This document shows, piece by piece, positions 4,773 to 5,732 of a DNA stretch of 5,732 bases; the stretch's first letter is position 1, and each line of letters begins with the position of its first letter. Position numbers and translations under genes: made by a program. Below the pieces are notes generated by a model. That model saw only the letters and a list, made by a program, of their open reading frames with translations. It did no database searches and had not been told where the DNA came from. This DNA is from Lysobacterales bacterium (lineage in GTDB: Bacteria > Pseudomonadota > Gammaproteobacteria > Xanthomonadales > Rhodanobacteraceae): positions 1-5,732 of the forward strand of contig JAAFHE010000285.1 in assembly GCA_013298265.1 (NCBI GenBank). Direction: 5' to 3'.

Positions 4773-5732
4773 ATGCAGGCCAAGCCGCTGGTCGTGATCG
4801 GTTTCGTAGGCACGGTGCTCGATGCGGCCGAGGGTCCCGGACGCTGGGAAAAATGGCGGCCCAGCGTCGCGCTCGGCATGTACGACGACCTGCTCGTCTC
4901 GCGTCTGGAACTGCTGCTCGACGAGCGCAAGTTCAGCAAGCTCGCGGCGCGTCTGCGCGAGGACATCGTCCAGGTCAGCCCCGAAACCGACGTGCGCGTG
5001 CATGACTTCTTCCTCCGCGACCCCTGGGACTTCGAGCACGTGTTCGGCGCGCTGCACGAGTTCGCGCGCAACTATCCGTTCGATACCGAGCGCGAGGACT
5101 ATCTGGTGCACATATCCACCGGTACCCACGTCGCGCAGATCTGCTGGTTCCTGCTGACCGAGGCGCGTTTTTTCCCGGCACGCCTGCTGCAGACCTCCCC
5201 GCCGCCGAAACAGCGCGCCGGCGTCGCCGGCAAGTACGCGATCATCGATCTCGACCTGGCGCGCTACGACAACATCGCACAGCGCTTTGCGCGCGAAAGC
5301 GCCGATACGGCGAGCTTTCTCAAGAGCGGCATCGCCACGCGCAGCGCCGCGTTCAATCGCATGATCGAGCAGATCGAGCGCGTCGCGATCCGCTCCAAGG
5401 CGCCGATGCTGCTGCTCGGCCCGACCGGCGCGGGCAAGAGCATGCTCGCGCGCAACCTGTTCGAGCTCAAGCAGCGCCGGCATGCGCTCAAGGGCCGTTT
5501 CGTCGAGGTGAACTGCGCGACGCTGCGTGGCGACGGCGCCGGCAGCGCGCTGTTCGGCCATGTGCGCGGCGCCTTCACCGGTGCGCAGGGCGAGCGTGCC
5601 GGGCTGCTCAAGAGTGCCGATGGTGGCTTGCTGTTTCTCGACGAGATCGGCGAGCTCCCGCTCGACGAGCAGGCCATGCTGCTGCGCGCGATCGAGGACA
5701 AGCGCTTCCCGCCGCTGGGTGGCGATCGCGAA
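4773..5732 (+). CDS. rtcR: RtcR, CARF-AAA+ sigma-54-dependent activator of the rtc operon (3' truncated by the window)
   Basis: RtcR is the enhancer-binding protein that switches on rtcBA with sigma-54 RNA polymerase. The N-terminal CARF-type ligand-sensing domain (about 1-180) is very like E. coli RtcR: GFVGTVLDAAEG, SPETDVRV, NPWDFE-like DPWDFEHV, and STGTHVAQICWFLL followed by LLQTSPP. A linker with IIDLDLARYDNIAQRFA leads into the AAA+ domain, with Walker A GPTGAGKS (216-223), the sigma-54-contacting GAFTGA loop (266-271) and Walker B LLFLDEIGEL with Asp290 and Glu291. The 320 codons present stop inside the AAA+ domain. The remainder of AAA+ and the C-terminal DNA-binding helix-turn-helix lie beyond the window; the E. 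coli protein has about 530 residues. GGAG at 4762-4765 lies seven bases before the ATG. The gene is divergent from rtcB, the usual arrangement of activator and target. Confidence 0.96.
   Translation, partial: MQAKPLVVIGFVGTVLDAAEGPGRWEKWRPSVALGMYDDLLVSRLELLLDERKFSKLAARLREDIVQVSPETDVRVHDFFLRDPWDFEHVFGALHEFARNYPFDTEREDYLVHISTGTHVAQICWFLLTEARFFPARLLQTSPPPKQRAGVAGKYAIIDLDLARYDNIAQRFARESADTASFLKSGIATRSAAFNRMIEQIERVAIRSKAPMLLLGPTGAGKSMLARNLFELKQRRHALKGRFVEVNCATLRGDGAGSALFGHVRGAFTGAQGERAGLLKSADGGLLFLDEIGELPLDEQAMLLRAIEDKRFPPLGGDRE

Noticed and set aside
4671..5561. Minus-strand open frame of 296 codons opposite rtcR
   Set aside because: It is antisense to the strongly conserved CARF and AAA+ coding sequence; a shadow frame.

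Overview
The window carries an RNA-repair (Rtc) locus of a GC-rich proteobacterium. Protein similarity to Escherichia coli RtcR, RtcB and RtcA is high, and coding third positions are strongly G/C. A gammaproteobacterium or betaproteobacterium is my inference; no species marker is present.

Layout, left to right. Bases 1-115 are a lower-GC intergenic stretch with a hairpin followed by T5, a CRP-like half-site pair and a perfect 10-bp palindrome. A rightward alpha/beta-hydrolase reading frame follows to 1006. Its natural N-terminus, including the HG oxyanion box, lies upstream of the first usable ATG and looks frame-disrupted. A rho-independent terminator sits at 1112-1141. From 2911 to 1156 (minus strand) come an uncharacterised, very basic 226-aa protein and then rtcA. 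Upstream of them on the same strand is rtcB (4151-2928). Spacings are 16 and 31 bp, so rtcB-orf226-rtcA read as one operon. Bases 4152-4772 separate rtcB from the divergent rtcR, which starts at 4773 and runs off the right edge after 320 codons.

The rtcB-rtcR interval is the most informative part. It holds a good sigma-54 promoter (TGGCACG-N4-TTGAT) reading toward rtcB from 4644-4629. Behind it are an IHF-like site and a 6-bp-arm dyad about 125-135 bp upstream of the inferred start site, where an enhancer-binding protein would bind. The promoter is about 480 bp from rtcB. The intervening transcript would contain four strong hairpins and a possible 119-aa ORF.

Model. RtcR is a CARF-AAA+ activator. 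It senses an RNA-damage ligand and switches on the sigma-54 promoter. That would produce a structured leader or small RNA, the RtcB ligase, the orf226 protein of unknown function, and the RtcA 3'-phosphate cyclase. The operon architecture and the family assignments are well supported. The leader RNA and the orf226 function are inference.
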